A stretch of 64,000 bases of DNA from Strobilurus pachycystidiatus (GCA_019915135.1 JAHLMK010000001.1:5208001-5272000), one strand, 5' to 3'; shown: positions 45,581 through 58,727, counted from the stretch's first letter. The notes: generated from the letters alone by a model not told the origin. Program-made: numbers and translations.

Positions 45581-46790
45581 GTTACGCGACTGGAATGTTC
45601 AAGGAAGCTGCAAGGGGCAGTCGTGAGCATGCTGGTCGTGCGTCCCTCGTTGGCAGCGTGACAGCGCCGGCTTGCGCCCATGCCATGCCGCTGCGTGCAC
45701 CGCCAGAAAGAGGAGGCCCGTGCTCACCAGAATGCAAGGGATAAAAGTCGGAAGGCTGGCCCAATGGTCGTCGTCGTCGTCGTGGTCGCTCGAGGTATAA
45801 ATTCTATCAAGAACAACTGATAGGGACAGTCCATTAGTGCCCCGACGACCTCTAAAAACGCCGCTTTGGCGGGCGGGGAGGCAGGGGCAGCTCACCTGGC
45901 TGGCGGCGACAAGGAAAGGGCGAGCAAGGCGCGGAAAGCACTGTGGCGGACGGGCTGCTGAGGGGTCGAGGCAACCAATGATCACAACCAAAACACAGAC
46001 AATCAATGGCACTTTGAGTTACGTAAATCGATATTCGAAATTGGCCGTCATGTCCTCCACGCGACGGTCCTTTGGCCTGTACCTTGTATTATACCCGAAG
46101 GCGTCAATCGTATGCACTATGGGAACGTCCGACAGACTCAGTAACCGCTGTTGTGTCGATGTAGCTCATGTCTACCTGTAGTGCTACAGCTCTCCGTCTG
46201 AGGCTTCTTGTTGCGTAAGTCTTCGATTAATGGAGACTCCGCCTTGGCTCTGTCTTCATGAGCTTCGCCTCCCGTTGTGCAAGTCCCTCGCGTCTCCGCT
46301 CGTTTAACATTGATCCGTCGCGTTCTCTTATCTTATTACACGCGGCGTCAAAACATGTTTCATCAAAAGCAACGTATTGTCAGGCGCATCGGCCATATCG
46401 AATGCTCGGACTGTCGCCATTGCTTTGCAGCGCGGAAAGAAGCTTATGGACTTGAGAAATTTCCGCGGAGCAGGGAGGCAATGCTCCTGGGGTAAGCCGA
46501 ACAGAAGACTCGTATTTCAGTGCCAAGCAAGACTCTCGTAACAATGTCTACGCGGTACGAATGTGTATACACGATATCAACTATATATTTAAACGTTCAA
46601 GGTAGAAAAGGAAGAAACACCCTGACGACAACTACTACCAGACTGTAAACTCAAACATAAGCGCTCGACGGAGCATGTGGAAACTAACTTACAATGACAA
46701 TGGCGACGAACACGGATAGGATGTTGACTCTAGCTGGCGATATTCATATCAAGCGGCACTAGGAAACGGAGTGTTAGATAATGAGTAGCT
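45581..46790. other. intergenic
   Basis: This holds the cdc42 5' region and the 3' side of the repeat-peptide gene. I see no coding sequence I can support. Confidence 0.4.
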
Positions 46791-47446
46791 TCAATGCTGG
46801 GCACCATACTCTTCAGCCGCAGGAGCACGTTTATAGTACCTAGAAGGAAATTCATGAGATTGGGCTGAAAATGAGAATGAAGGGACAGATACTTGGATGG
46901 TTTAGCGGCTTCGGCACGTTGGTAGACCCTGGTGATAAAATAAGATCACAGCGATCCCAAAGGATAATACAAAGAACGAGACTAACTTGGACGGGTGGGG
47001 TTTCTTCTCTGCTTCATCGCGCTTGTAAACGCTGGAACGGAAATATGTTAGGAAGAAAGAGACCACAGAATTGCAAACTCACTGAGATGGGTGAGGTTTC
47101 TTTGCTTCCTCGCGCTTGTAGACGCTGGATAGGGGAAGTATGTCAGGAAGGGGGAGATACACAGCACCAGAAACTCACTGGGACGGGTGAGGCTTGTGTG
47201 CTTCAGTCTCATCGCGCTTCCAGCCTCTGCAAGTTACGCAGGTCAGTGAGAGTGACGGGCGCGAAGAATTTGAACACACTTGGACGGCTTGCTTTCCTCG
47301 GCCCTCGCGACGGGAGTAGGCCCCTCGCCGCGTTTGATAACCAGCTGCTTCAAGGCCGCCTTCCTGTCGGGAACGGGGGCGGCCGCGGCAAGGAGCGCAA
47401 ACGCGAAGACGGCAAAGAAGATGTAGTTGAGAACCTTGGACTGCAT
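46791..47446 (-). CDS. secreted Kex2-processed repeat peptide precursor, 6 exons, 128 aa
   Basis: Exons are 47446-47280, 47226-47179, 47124-47083, 47031-46987, 46928-46893 and 46839-46791, with introns of 53, 54, 51, 58 and 53 nt. All five introns interrupt the same codon position (phase 2). Exon 1 encodes a signal peptide (MQSKVLNYIFFAVFAFALLAAAA) and a pro-region with IKR. Each later exon encodes one repeat of the form WKR/YKR/YQR followed by an acidic-Ala spacer and KPHPSHVY, for example VYKREEAKKPHPSH and VYKRDEAEKKPHPSK. The KR plus (E/D)EA layout resembles Kex2 and dipeptidyl-aminopeptidase processing of alpha-factor-like precursors. The released peptide would be close to KPHPSHVY. Basidiomycete mating pheromones are prenylated, so this is not simply a mating factor. 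Function unknown. Confidence 0.85.
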
Positions 47447-47494
47447 CTTGATCTCAGTGGGCGAGGTACAGCAAAATCGGCGAAGCGCTATCTG

Positions 47495-47502
47495 CTTAAA
47501 TA
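47495..47502 (-). promoter_or_regulatory. TATA-like box of the repeat-peptide gene
   Basis: TATTTAAG on the minus strand lies about 50 bp upstream of the ATG at 47446. Confidence 0.4.
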
Positions 47503-50113
47503 CTGGTACTTGATAAAGTCATAGCCCGATGCCGTATATCAAAGCATCCTGATTCGATTGTGTCCCAGGTATGCATCCGTAAAGACGCAACCGAGGTTTG
47601 GAGTGCAAGTCATCGCAGATAAGGCGATGTGTTCGCCTGGAGTTTTGTCGGGAGGTTCGATGTCCGATGGAGAATACGCGGCGGTGGACGTGGTACAGTC
47701 AATTACGAGAGTACGACCACGCAAGATCAGCCCAAATTGACAAGCGTGGCCGATAGTGCCAATTTCATAGTAAGCCATAGGTTGACATGAGAATGGGTCT
47801 TATCAAGACCGGACATGAGATGAATCTGAACGCCAGTGAGACTGCCAAGCCTTGCAAAGAGCGCCGGACTGAGATGAAGAACGAGATACGTCCTCGTCGC
47901 GTTAGGAAGGAAGACGGTGATCGCGATCGAGGCAGGCTCCGTCAATTTTAGTCCCCCAAACACTTGTCAACAAATTTATCCCTCTTTCCTCTTCACGGCC
48001 ATGCTGCCGCCTCTGACACTAATCAAGAGGCGAATACTGCCTCGGCGCACACAGCGCTCAAGACAATCTAGCCTTTCTCATCGTTGACAGGCGAGGGAGA
48101 GAGATTGATATGCGCTGTTCGAACGCCCTAGTATGCTACAAGTTCGGTGTAGAGGTATGTCATACGTGTGCCTTTGACGCGCGTCAACTCAGTCCTTACG
48201 ACAGCACCAACGTGAAGACATCGTCAGCGACTTGCCAGTGTACCTCGAAGGACCAGATCTCTATGTCAGTTACCGGGGTATCGCTTCCATCATTGACAGA
48301 CAAAATGTCGGTCAAAGAACAGAATATCAAGGATGCTTATCTCGAAGAATTGCGTGCGACCTTGGGATCTTATTGCTCCCTATATCATCGCCCAAACACC
48401 CGTGACATCCATTTTGACATTTATGTGTTCAAAATCCCCATCCCGAGCCTCTTTGTCGGTGCCTCTTTGTTGGTGCTCTTGACAACTGCATTGATAGAAA
48501 GGCCGACGTACGAGAATTTCCCATTAATTTCCATGGTATTTTACAATCCCAATAGTCATTACAGCAGCAATGGTATGTGTCGAATATGATTCCCTATACC
48601 ACGACTCCAACCTTACATGATATCCCCCAGGTCTCGGTTTCGATTGCCCGAAAACAAGCCCCGGTAGCTCGAAGCCTTCCTTCTCTCCTCGAACTTCGAT
48701 TATTCCGATCCGTTAGTCAGTTGACGCGTTGTTCTTTCGTCAAAAAAATCCATCGTAGTATGTGCCTACGGACCGCGACTAGGCCAATCAGCACGAGACA
48801 CAAATTTGCACTGTCTGTACAGATTGGCGTGCTTTTCACTGCCCTTCAGCTTCCTGGTAATCCTCACCTGGGCCTTTCCGATGCGCTGGTGTTATCGCAC
48901 AACTGCCACCCACGTCGGGCTTACACCCGTTGGCCTGTCGCAGACTTGTGGCCGCCATTTACGCCCATGTCACCTTAGATCAAGGGTGCAACCGCCGCCA
49001 CCGATGATGCTAGTGAAGACATCACCACCCTTCCACCTCCACCGCATGGTCTGGACGGTTACACAGTCCGGTGGGCCTCCACCCCAGTTCTCAGAATCTG
49101 TCCCTATTCCGGTCGCGCATTGCTTCAAACAACCTATGCAAATTTCGACATATCGGGCCGTATTGCAGGCGTGTCGCGCCACAGACCTGAGCTCATCCCC
49201 GAAAAGCCATGTTGCAGCTTTGCATTTTTCCGAGGTGACAGATCTGCCCCTGAATTCGCGCAGATTAGTGGGACCGGCGAGGTAGTGGGATCGACAACGT
49301 TATGTTTCTATCAAACGTGGTCTTGCTGGCTGTCATCGACCTACTAGGCTCGGTCTTTGGCAAGGATCGGCAGTCGAGCGTCTTTGACAAGACGCGCTTT
49401 CACCTACACAATCGCCGCCCTAGTGTTGCCCGCCGAGGGTATTGACAAGGAGGATAATGCGGAGAACCTAGTGTTGACCGTTTGTGTCCGGACGGAACGG
49501 CTCGAGGGTGAATGCGATCACGAAGTTGCATACTACGTCTCCGTTCAATGCGAGGGAACATTCCTCTGTCGGTCTGTTCATTCCCGCGAATGGCAAGATG
49601 TTCCCTCGTAATTCTGTAATGGTTCGGGGCATCTTTGCATCCCTCCTATGTATACACTGTGGAGCTCTGCGACAGTAGCGTTATGCCACTAATGTGATGT
49701 GCATCAACGGTGAGATAGTCGTTCGCCGGGATCGAAGAAACCCTCGAGAGTCGATTGCTAATTCATAAAAGCCCACATCGGGGTGTGCTTTGTGCTCTTC
49801 AGGATAATGGCCTTGTTCCGGTAACATTCATGGATCGTGAGCATGCCGCGTATCTGATTACACTCACTGTCTGGCCGCGCCTTACATTTATATCTACTCT
49901 AGCATGCGGACATGTCATTCTCTATTCAATATGACCCATCCATCGCGCACTGCTCCCACTGACAGGTCTCTAAACAGCCCACTCGTGGGGAACTGTTTAC
50001 TGAGTACAGCCTACTTCCCAAGCTAGGAACTAATTTACGCCACAATGTCCCAGTTAGGGAGGTTTATGACGTCAGTGGTGAATGCTTCCTGGTCATCTCA
50101 GTAATTTACCACC
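47503..50113. other. no supportable gene
   Basis: Open frames at 47539-47963 (minus) and 48110-49680 (plus) could be parts of a gene. I found no consistent splice phases and no motif, so I leave them unannotated. Confidence 0.35.
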
Positions 50114-50661
50114 ATGTCCGCAGAACCGAACAGCTCCTTATCCAGCAGCGTTAAGTCAGCGCTGACTGCTTTGTTCGAATCCGCTGTTTCCGGAGAGGAG
50201 CTGGTGCAGGAGAAGTCGATGTTCAAGCAGGATGCGCAGATCGTAGTAAACCATGGCGCTGCGGTATCTTTCGATGAATTTCGCAGGGACTTGGCACACA
50301 AGTTTGGCGCTGCTGCAGGAGTGCAAGTCGAGTGGAAGGAGATCAGCGAAGACGATGTGAGTTGTCGTTTCAGTCACCATGATCAAGAAACGATCTGAGG
50401 TGTCGCGCTCTGCAGGATGCGGGGATCGTCGCTGGATTCGCGATCATAACGCGGTCTATGAAGTTCAGAATTCGTGCAGGCCCCGCTCAGACACAAACAC
50501 ATGCTAGTCTCAGCCTCAAGTAGGTCAATGGCTCCATTCGACAGCTCTTACTCATCTTTGGTGGTAGAATCGAAGGAGAGGCTCCGAATCGAGCAATCTC
50601 TCAAATGTATTTTACTTCGGTGGACAAGGCAGCACCGATTCATCTTAACCCATCCGCGTAA
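50114..50661 (+). CDS. small NTF2-like-fold hypothetical protein, 3 exons, 146 aa
   Basis: Exons are 50114-50356, 50416-50519 and 50568-50661, with introns of 59 nt (GTGAGT...CTGCAG) and 48 nt (GTAGGT...GGTAG), joined without stop. The layout is a helical N-terminal half (SALTALFESAVSGEELVQEK), a QDAQIVVNHGAAVSFDEFRR segment, then two beta-rich parts (VQVEWKEISEDD, GIVAGFAIITRSMKFRIRAG). This is what one expects of an NTF2-like alpha+beta fold with a ligand pocket. No catalytic residues can be assigned. No signal peptide, so it is probably cytosolic. The family assignment rests on general pattern only. Confidence 0.75.
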
Positions 50662-50795
50662 GAATGTATAAAGTGCGGTACAGATTCGGAGACAAGCGGA
50701 CACTTCTGTTTCCACTCTCTGAACAATCTCAAAATTGTGCAGTTTCGATCGTTTATATTACAGAGTCATGTTCCCGGAAGAATAGAGCAGTCAGC

Positions 50796-53700
50796 TTAAG
50801 TGGCCATGCATCTATCAGCTGAGAGGTTGCTCGGATTGCCCCACCATGAGGGGAAGTCTACAGCACTGCCGCTCGCACCGAAGACGGCAAAACTAAGAAT
50901 GAAGAGGATGACTTGACTGCCGCCATCAAGTGCCGCAGACATGAGGTAGTTGTACTGCACGAAACGATGTGAGTCCGAGTCATGAGAGAGCTTGACGTAC
51001 AGACCTTAACGAACCACCCAGGGCGATGTTTACGAAGCCACCACTGGGAGACAAAGCCGATCACAACGCACGACCACCATTGTCCGTTGACCGAGTAGGG
51101 CAGGCTAGATGGGAAAGTTAGAGATTTCACGGTACCGTTATGTCAGAAAGCCCACATACTATCCGATGTACAACGTGATGATAGGAACGTTGAGGTACTT
51201 CATCGTCTTCGCCAACTTGCTCTCGGGAGGACACAGGTGGTATACAACCCAGAAAGGAATGGGGGCGAGGAGGCCAAGGAATCTAGCCACAATCAGGACG
51301 TGCAAGGCGTATGTGATGCATATTACTCACATCGCGAAAGGAATGATCCAGTATCCGGCGGGCTTTCCGTAAGTGAACAGTTCCTTACCCAGAGCACCCA
51401 TCGCGACTGAGCCAGAATTGAGAGATTGGATGATCCAGCCACTCCACTGCAGACTTGTCAGATTGTCATGAGGACAGTCACGGTAGTCAGGCGTACCACA
51501 CGAGTACCGACAGGATCCTTCAAGACCTCTCGATTGTTACTGACGATGGATTGCATCACTTTGAGGAGTCAGGAATGACAAAATGACCGGAGAAGAAAGC
51601 AACTAACTGGTGTAGTTGAAGATGGAGCCGAGAATAGAACCGGCCTGATGAAGATGATGAGATTGTGGAAGCCGCTGTTGACAAACGACCGACCATCTGC
51701 GCAGCAAACGTTATGCGAGGAGGTAGCTTTGTGTATTGGCCCAGCTTCAAATCTACGACGACTCGGTCAGAATTAGACGACAGGGTATTGTGGCGCTAGA
51801 TACCTTGCAGCATGTAGACAGTTTGGAATGCCGATGCGTTACCGAACAAGTTCGCATACATGACAGTGCTGAGCGGGTAGATTGAGCATAGACTGAGTGG
51901 ATCAAGAAGTAACGTACATGGGCTGGCCAGGGTGAATAAACGCAGCGATGATCTGAACGGCGTACTTGATCGAGAAGCTAAAACCAGTCGTGGCAGAGAC
52001 TGAATGGTGATCAGATAGTATTCATCAGGTAGGAAAGCAACATACTGAAACCCAGAATGAGCGAGAAGAAGAATGCCATGACGGAAAAGAGGATGACACT
52101 CCATCCGGGAATTAGAACAACTCCGCCAGGACCAGCATAGCCCAGGCCGATTGACAAAGCCATAGTCACGACAAACAAGGCGGCGTAAACCCACTGAGGA
52201 ACTTCCGGATATTTCTTCATTTCTGGTTGACAATCAGTGAGGGACTGGGAGTTTGAAAGGAAAAGGAACCTTCGTAGTGCGGGTCCTGAACATCGGCGTG
52301 TCCCTTCTTCAAGAAAGCCATGCTACCGAATGCCTTCTTCAGCTCCCTCCAATGCCACAGCAGGACATAGGTGATGGCGCTTCCCAGTGACAAGTTGTAA
52401 CACAATTGACTTATGGCATAAGTAGTTGTGTATCGAGGAAGACCAACTTCGGCAATAGCAGTTGAGTTGAGGTGAAAGTTGCTGTCAATGACCGCGGTTT
52501 GGTTGTACCTCTTCCCATCCTCGCCGAAGAGTGAGCTGGACATCCATTTCAGGTCCCGTCCATTGAAGACATTCGAGTAGTAGGAGGTCGTCAAAACGAT
52601 ATAACCCAGAGCCATACCAACTAGTCGACAGTAAGGATGCAAGTCAATGCAAGGGGATGTCGGAACGTACTGTATGAGTTGACCTCTGTGACAAAGTAGT
52701 GAGAAACGAGACAATCAGAACGAGGAAGACTTACGGGTCTGAAGAGGCCACACCAAAGGGTTGCCCTGGGTTATGAGCGTCCAAGATAGGCCGAACGAGA
52801 ACATGCCGATGCCCTCGTTACTAGAGCCAGCACCGAAGAGGTTGCGGACAAACTCGTGCCGACCGTTGTCCACAAGGCAAATAATCGAGATGGCGGTGAG
52901 AAGCGGGAACTAGGGGATTTTCATGACGAACGCGTGGAGACGACGTTGAGAGAACTCACGGGATACTGGGGGATCCATTCCCAGAAGAAGATGGCGGCAA
53001 ACTAGAGCGATCTTCATTTGATGATTTGGGAAACCGAAAAAGATGAACGTACGACGATCCAGAAAAATCTTCGCTTCTTCGCGTTGAGAGTTCCCTCAAA
53101 GTGTAAACTTTGTAGCAGGTTGACGACGGAGATGTACGTGGGATAGAATGCGCTGCGTGAATGGGTAAGCTGGCTGTCTGATAGATTGGCGCTTCCTGAT
53201 TTTGGCTTACTAGGTGGGGTAGACAAGAAGAGTTCGCACTTGATTGAAGCCTTGAGCCGAAGAAATTGAAAGAAAGAGAAGCACCCACAAAGTCCAGCTA
53301 CACCGTATCCCAACATCTGAGTGGCAAATATCTGGAACATGGCAACGCCGGCATTGAGTTGCAAGCCGTAAAACAAGTCTAATCGTCGGTCAGTCCTAGC
53401 GCCACTGGATGCATCGAAACATACCCATGGCAGCGATGACTTCCATGGTCGTAGAGACGTTGGACGCGGTGGAGGCCATGATAACGATGGCGGTATGCTC
53501 TCTGGGATGTGTCAGCGCATCATAGACTATCAGTCGGACAGAAGACGCACTTGATATTGAAAGGCCCGGGATTAATGTACCGCCACCAACCATGAGACGG
53601 GATAGCTGAGGGATTATAAGTTGCTCCGAAAGACGGCTTCGACGAGACACCAACTGACCAGCCATTGCTTCACCAAGAACGTACGCAATAATCAAACAGA

Positions 53701-54128
53701 AGAGCTGAGAAACGCTCGCATTCTGAGGCTTGAACGTATAGATCGTAGCAAGAACCTTCATCGGATGTGAGTTTGTGCATGAGCCTGGCGTGGGAGAGAC
53801 CTTACGGCTGAGAAGGCACTGAGACCAATACCCAAGAATAGTAGACGGAAAGTGAGAATGGGCACATCGGGATCGTCGCGAGTAGAGATGACCTGAATAC
53901 GCAGAATGAACAGGTGTGACGAGACGTGGATGAACTAAGGGGCACCTGAACAGCAACATCCTCAGCCTTCTCAATGATGACTTCGTCGTCGTGGAGGTCC
54001 GATGTGCTGCTAGCAACGTCGACTTTGTCTAAGTCTACTGCGCCGACCTCGATATCAAGTTTGGCATCCTTCTCGTGCAGCTCTGGGAGGACGGCGACAT
54101 CGTTGGCGCCCGTCATGGTGGGCAGCAC
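50796..54128 (-). CDS. OPT-family oligopeptide transporter, many exons
   Basis: The start is at 54128 (MLPTMTGANDVAVL; a second ATG lies four codons on) and TAA is at 50796-50798. Spliced segments in order include DDPDVPILTFRLLFLGIG, VLATIYTFKPQNASVSQ, the OPT signature INPGPFNIKEH, ASTASNVSTTMEVIAAM, VYPTYISVVNLLQSLHF, NRDL-like NVFNGRDLKWMSS, KKYPEVPQWVYAALF, the KIPPR-type motif LPPRITFAAQMVG, and the C-terminal YNYLMSAALDGGSQVI. Numerous short introns separate them; I did not verify every junction. OPT proteins import tri- to pentapeptides or metal chelates with protons across the plasma membrane. Where I checked, junctions are in frame, so the gene is probably intact. Confidence 0.9.
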
Positions 54129-54821
54129 GAGGGGGGATAGAGGGAAGTCTTCAGAAGCATAATTGACACCGAAGGCATGGTTTTCATTGCTATCGACGAG
54201 AAGAACTCTGTTTCGGGTATATCTTCAGTCGGCAATCATGGTATATCACTGATGAGTATGAGGCCGTTTCCACGGATGTTCCTAGAAATTCCTGACAGGA
54301 AAGCGAACCCTCAGCAGCCTTATCGCGAGAGAAAAAGGGTAGATCATCACAGCCAAGACGCTGCAGCAACTGTCAGAGCAAAGCCTGATCTTCTGAGTCT
54401 TCAAGTGTCGAAAAGTGAGGGAGTGATCGAGAGCCATGGTTTGCCACGTGTCCCGTTCAATGCGATCACTATAGTAAGTGACTAACTTTTGCATTTAGTC
54501 GGATTGTGCAATGCTACAGTCGTCCATCCAGAACTGCTAGAAGCAAAGAGATGTGGCTCCAGCCTCCAGGGTAAGTCCCCATGTTCGAGTGACTGCACCG
54601 GTCAGTCCTGACCCATATGTTCTTGGCATAAATCCAGTCAGTGAGCTTGATCTCTACGATAACTTATAAGCCTGCCGGCAGCTTGTCCTCGATAGGCGTC
54701 CAAACCTATCAACGGCATGTGTTTCTCAAGAAGATAAGGCTTACGCCGGGGCTTATCTGGCTGTACTTATGTGCCAGTGCCCATTACCAGCATCCTGGGG
54801 AGCGAGAAGCGTCCAAACATC

Positions 54822-56344
54822 ATGATGTCTAGCATAATTCTGCCTCTGCTTTCTGTGTCGCTGTTCGCGCTAGGCGAATGTCACTCCCAACACGCGTTCT
54901 CAAGTTCTCCACATTCCCTCGTTGATATCGCGACGGAGCCATGGACTTCGAAGTACGGCGCGCAAAGCGATCTTGGATACACCGGTCCACTCAGTTTCTC
55001 GCATTTCCCGTATGCGAAATGCCTAGAAGATGCCTCTAAGCCTTTCGACATAGGCATCATCGGTTTCCCATTCGACACCACAACGTCTTATCGGCCTGGT
55101 GAGTGTCTACTTCTGTGTGTCCTGAACTTTGCTCAGAACCAAGCAGGTGCGCGCTTTGGGCCCTTTGCCATTCGCTCGGGATCGCGGAGACAGCACCATT
55201 TGCGAGGCTACAGCCTTCCTTGGGGTACGAGCCCGTATGATCACGGCTCAAGCTTATTAGATTGTGGAGATGTAAACATCTTTCTCGGAGAACCGTCTCT
55301 CTCATCTGATATTCCCTAAGGTCCCTCTCTCTGCGTACGACAATGCCAGGGCCATCGACCAGATGGAGGCCGCGTATGACACGCTTCTGTCGCGTCCTGT
55401 CATGGGCGGCATCAGTGAAGCGTACAAGTCGCGTACCGCTGCCTTCGCGAAAGATGGATTAGAGCACCCGCGCATAGTGACCTTGGGCGGTGATCATACC
55501 ATTGTATGTGGTGGTGCTTGTTCTCTATCAGTTATCCGAGATCTTCACGACGCCTCCATAGGTTCTTCCGATCTTGCGTTCCTTGAACAAGATCTATGGA
55601 CCGGTCTCCGTCATCCACTTCGACGCGCACCTAGATACCTGGCCACCAAGCGTCACCGGTTCGGAGCAGGAACGCATAACTCATGGCTCTTTCTTCGCCA
55701 TCGCGCATGAGGAACAGCTCATGTCTAACACAAGCATACACGGTGGCATCCGCTGCAAGATGTCTGTAAGTATAATGGCGACAGTCATACAAACAGCACC
55801 ATCTCACATTTTATCCAGGGTATCCAGGACATGGAGCACGACGATACAGTTGGATTCCAAGTCATCAGCACAGATGACATTGACGACTACGGTGTCCTCG
55901 CCATCATCAAGAAGATTAGGGATCGCGTTGGCGATGGGCCCGTTTACCTGAGCTTAGATATCGACGTCGTCGATCCCGGATTAGCACCTGCGAGTTAGTA
56001 TAATCCTGCGCGCCTTGCTTACGCTAATCTCCCTTACCGCAGCTGGAACGCCTGAAACCGGTGGTTGGACAACCCGGGAGATAAAGCGGATCATCCGTGG
56101 TCTAGCTGGCTTGAACTTTGTTGGTGCGGACATTGTCGAGGTTGCGCCTGCGTATGATCATGGTACGTCCTTGTTCATTTCGCCCAGTGCCACGATGATA
56201 ATGAACGAGCCCCGATTCCTTATAGCGGATATCACGGGTATCGCTGCAGCGGATATCGTTCACGACTTCCTGGTCATGATGCAACTTGATGCTCCTCCTA
56301 AACCGCATATTGGCCCCTTCACGCCTGAGGATCTTCAATGGTGA
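54822..56344 (+). CDS. secreted agmatinase/arginase-type ureohydrolase, 6 exons, 421 aa
   Basis: Exons are 54822-55098, 55147-55271, 55321-55503, 55562-55765, 55819-55993 and 56043-56344, with introns of 48-58 nt. A hydrophobic N-terminus (MMSSIILPLLSVSLFALGEC) predicts secretion. The metal-binding motifs of the ureohydrolase fold are complete: LGGDHTI, IHFDAHLDTW and LSLDIDVVDP, plus the downstream ADIVEVAPAYDH glutamate. LDCGDVPLSAYDN and ATGTPETGGW are typical of the agmatinase branch. The family hydrolyses a guanidino group to urea plus an amine. The exact substrate (agmatine, arginine or a guanidino acid) cannot be settled here. Between 54129 and 54821 there is no gene I can support. Confidence 0.88.
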
Positions 56345-58727
56345 TTTGTGACTAGGTTAGACGTTCGGTGGAATGAGAGTGCGGGAAAGATGTCATGCTA
56401 GAAGGAGGCGTTCGAGGTTGCTACCAGCGGCTTGCGGCGTCATACGAGTTCGTCCATGATAAGTATCCATTGAGAGGATCCCAGGCCCATAAAGTACACA
56501 TCCGGCTCATATTGGTCGGTCTACTACTCTAAGTCAATCACTGGCATCGCAAGATTAGCAATTGAGACGATTAGAGAGCGATGAGAAACAATACTTACCG
56601 TCAACGTTTGGATGAAAGTTGCCTAAAGCATACTTCGTGGCAGCCAATTTGACTGCCGCGTCAGAGCCTTCCCAGCCTCCATTTATCGAGTACATCTATC
56701 CGAGTCATGACATCCTGGAAAAATACATGCGCGGAAAGCATGCAAGGGCAAAAATGGATCAAGAGGCCGGCCATTTTGACAATAGTCGATTAGTAGACTC
56801 GCTACCATTCGCGGATGATCTCACGTAATGCTCGGTCCGATGGCAGCATTATTTGGCTACGGTTTGTTTGGCGGGCTTGGTGTTGTTTGTGTAGGGCGGG
56901 TAAGTGTGATCATCTAGCGACTGGGAAGCCTCAGCTCCTTTTTGGCAGATGGCCCTAATCCTGAGTTGGGACTTAGCGAAATTTTGCGATCGACGAGTTT
57001 TGGTGATTTTAGCTTTTGCTCTCGTGCCTCAGGCACAAGTCCCCATGGCCCCAAATTCTGTACAATGGATATTCAATGTATAAGGAGCCGTACACTAAGC
57101 GGAATATGCATAAAAGCGCGTGTAAGGTCCTAAAATAAGCGAAATTGTGGCAATAAATGCCAAAAATAAGAATTTTCGGTCCAAATGCCTGTTTTCCGAT
57201 GCGGAACTATTCACGTTCGGTTCAGGTGATCCCAAGGAGCCATGTGAGTCGTAATTTGACTGTCTGGGACTAGGATACTAGTCAATAGTTTGGGCCAGAA
57301 TCCTATATCAGACAATTGTGGCAGCAGCTGGCTGTAGAGCGGAAGCAAAATTGTCTAGTATAGCTTGTAGAGTCAATAAGTAGCAGTTGAGCAGCTCAGA
57401 GGGATCCACAGGGTAGGTAGTTGACGGGTTTTAGTGTATTGGGGACAGTTTGGGGAAAATTGGCCCAAAGGTTGGAGGAAAAGCAGAGATTTCAAGTGTA
57501 GGCAATGATTCTAGCAGTATTAAGTAAGCCCAGGCAGAGTGGCCAGGAGAGAGAGACCCCAGAGCAAAGACTAAAGTTGACCATGGACGAAAAACCTAAG
57601 TCCAAAGTCACAAAAGCGTTATCCCCGATGTCACGGCTGAGCCCTCCCAGCCGCTTCGCCAAAGTGATAAGCGGAGCCACGTGGCGAAGCGGATGGTCAC
57701 GAGCCTAGTCGATTAGCAGCATAGCCGCCTGTGTGCCGCTCCGGTGCCGCTGATTCAAAGAGCCCGCCGCTTGCGGCATCGCTGCGCTCGTCATTCCGTC
57801 TGAGCGGCTGACTCGGCCCGTGAGACGTGACGTAATGATAGCTGTTTGCAACAGCTGTTCAGGTTGGCTCTCGATCAAATAGCTGTAAAATAGCTGTCAA
57901 AGAGCTGTGATAGCTGTCCAACGTTGCCTCCCCCGTCAACTCTCCTCCCCTTGGCTGTATAATGCTGATCAAATCCTCGATCCTACGTCTCCTCCTCTCT
58001 CATAGGCAGTATATCACTCCACTGTGACGACCGCCGTCATGGACGGCCTTGTCACCCGTCTGTTCTATGGGTCGACAAAACAGCAACGAGGATGGTGCGC
58101 CTTGTCGCTTGTTGGAACATGCGCAGTCCCAATGTCCGCTATTCAAGAACGACCTCTATGTGTAGCGACTCCTGATGCCTTCAAGCCTGTTTAACCTTGT
58201 AATAATCGGTTTCTTGTGTAGGTCATCAAGTTGCTTTGTTATCTGCATCGCTCATCAGTTTCTCATCCCGAAAGCATGATTGAGACCGACCAAAATAATG
58301 CCAGGCTCTTGTCGGCTGGTTGGGGGAAGGGATTTCGATCCCAAGAGCCCGCTTCAACGACGAGATCGTTTTCGAAACGGATATATACTTTCTGGAAGAG
58401 TTGCATGGTGACTTGGGATATTTGGGTATGAGCAAATGATTGTTGCTTGAATAGACGAACTGACCATCTTTGCAGTCCTCCTATTTCAGTTCTTCGGCCA
58501 AATGCGACTGGTCCATAAAATGGCGTACGCGGCAAATTATGTATTGGGTACATTGATCTTAGTAGATGGCGCTGTAGAATCTTGTTTGACGTTCGTCCTT
58601 AGGTGTCGGCTGTGGGTTGCGCAACTCTGCCAGCCACGCCAGCCGCGGTAACTCGGCTCGCGTCGCTTCTGAACATCGCTGCTGCCAGTAAAGCAGGCGA
58701 GGCCTTCAGCTCTGAACGGGTCAGATT
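56345..58727. other. intergenic with short inverted and iterated repeats
   Basis: No supportable gene. An 11-bp perfect hairpin (CCGCTTCGCCA/TGGCGAAGCGG) spans 57651-57692. AGCTGT occurs six times within 57840-57918. These may be the remains of a non-autonomous DNA element. Confidence 0.4.

Noticed and set aside
46791..47446. Calling the KPHPSHVY precursor a mating pheromone
   Set aside because: Known basidiomycete mating pheromones are short CAAX-prenylated peptides; this precursor has a signal peptide and no CAAX end.
48110..49680. A plus-strand gene across several open stretches
   Set aside because: The stretches could not be joined by plausible introns, and no motif supports coding.
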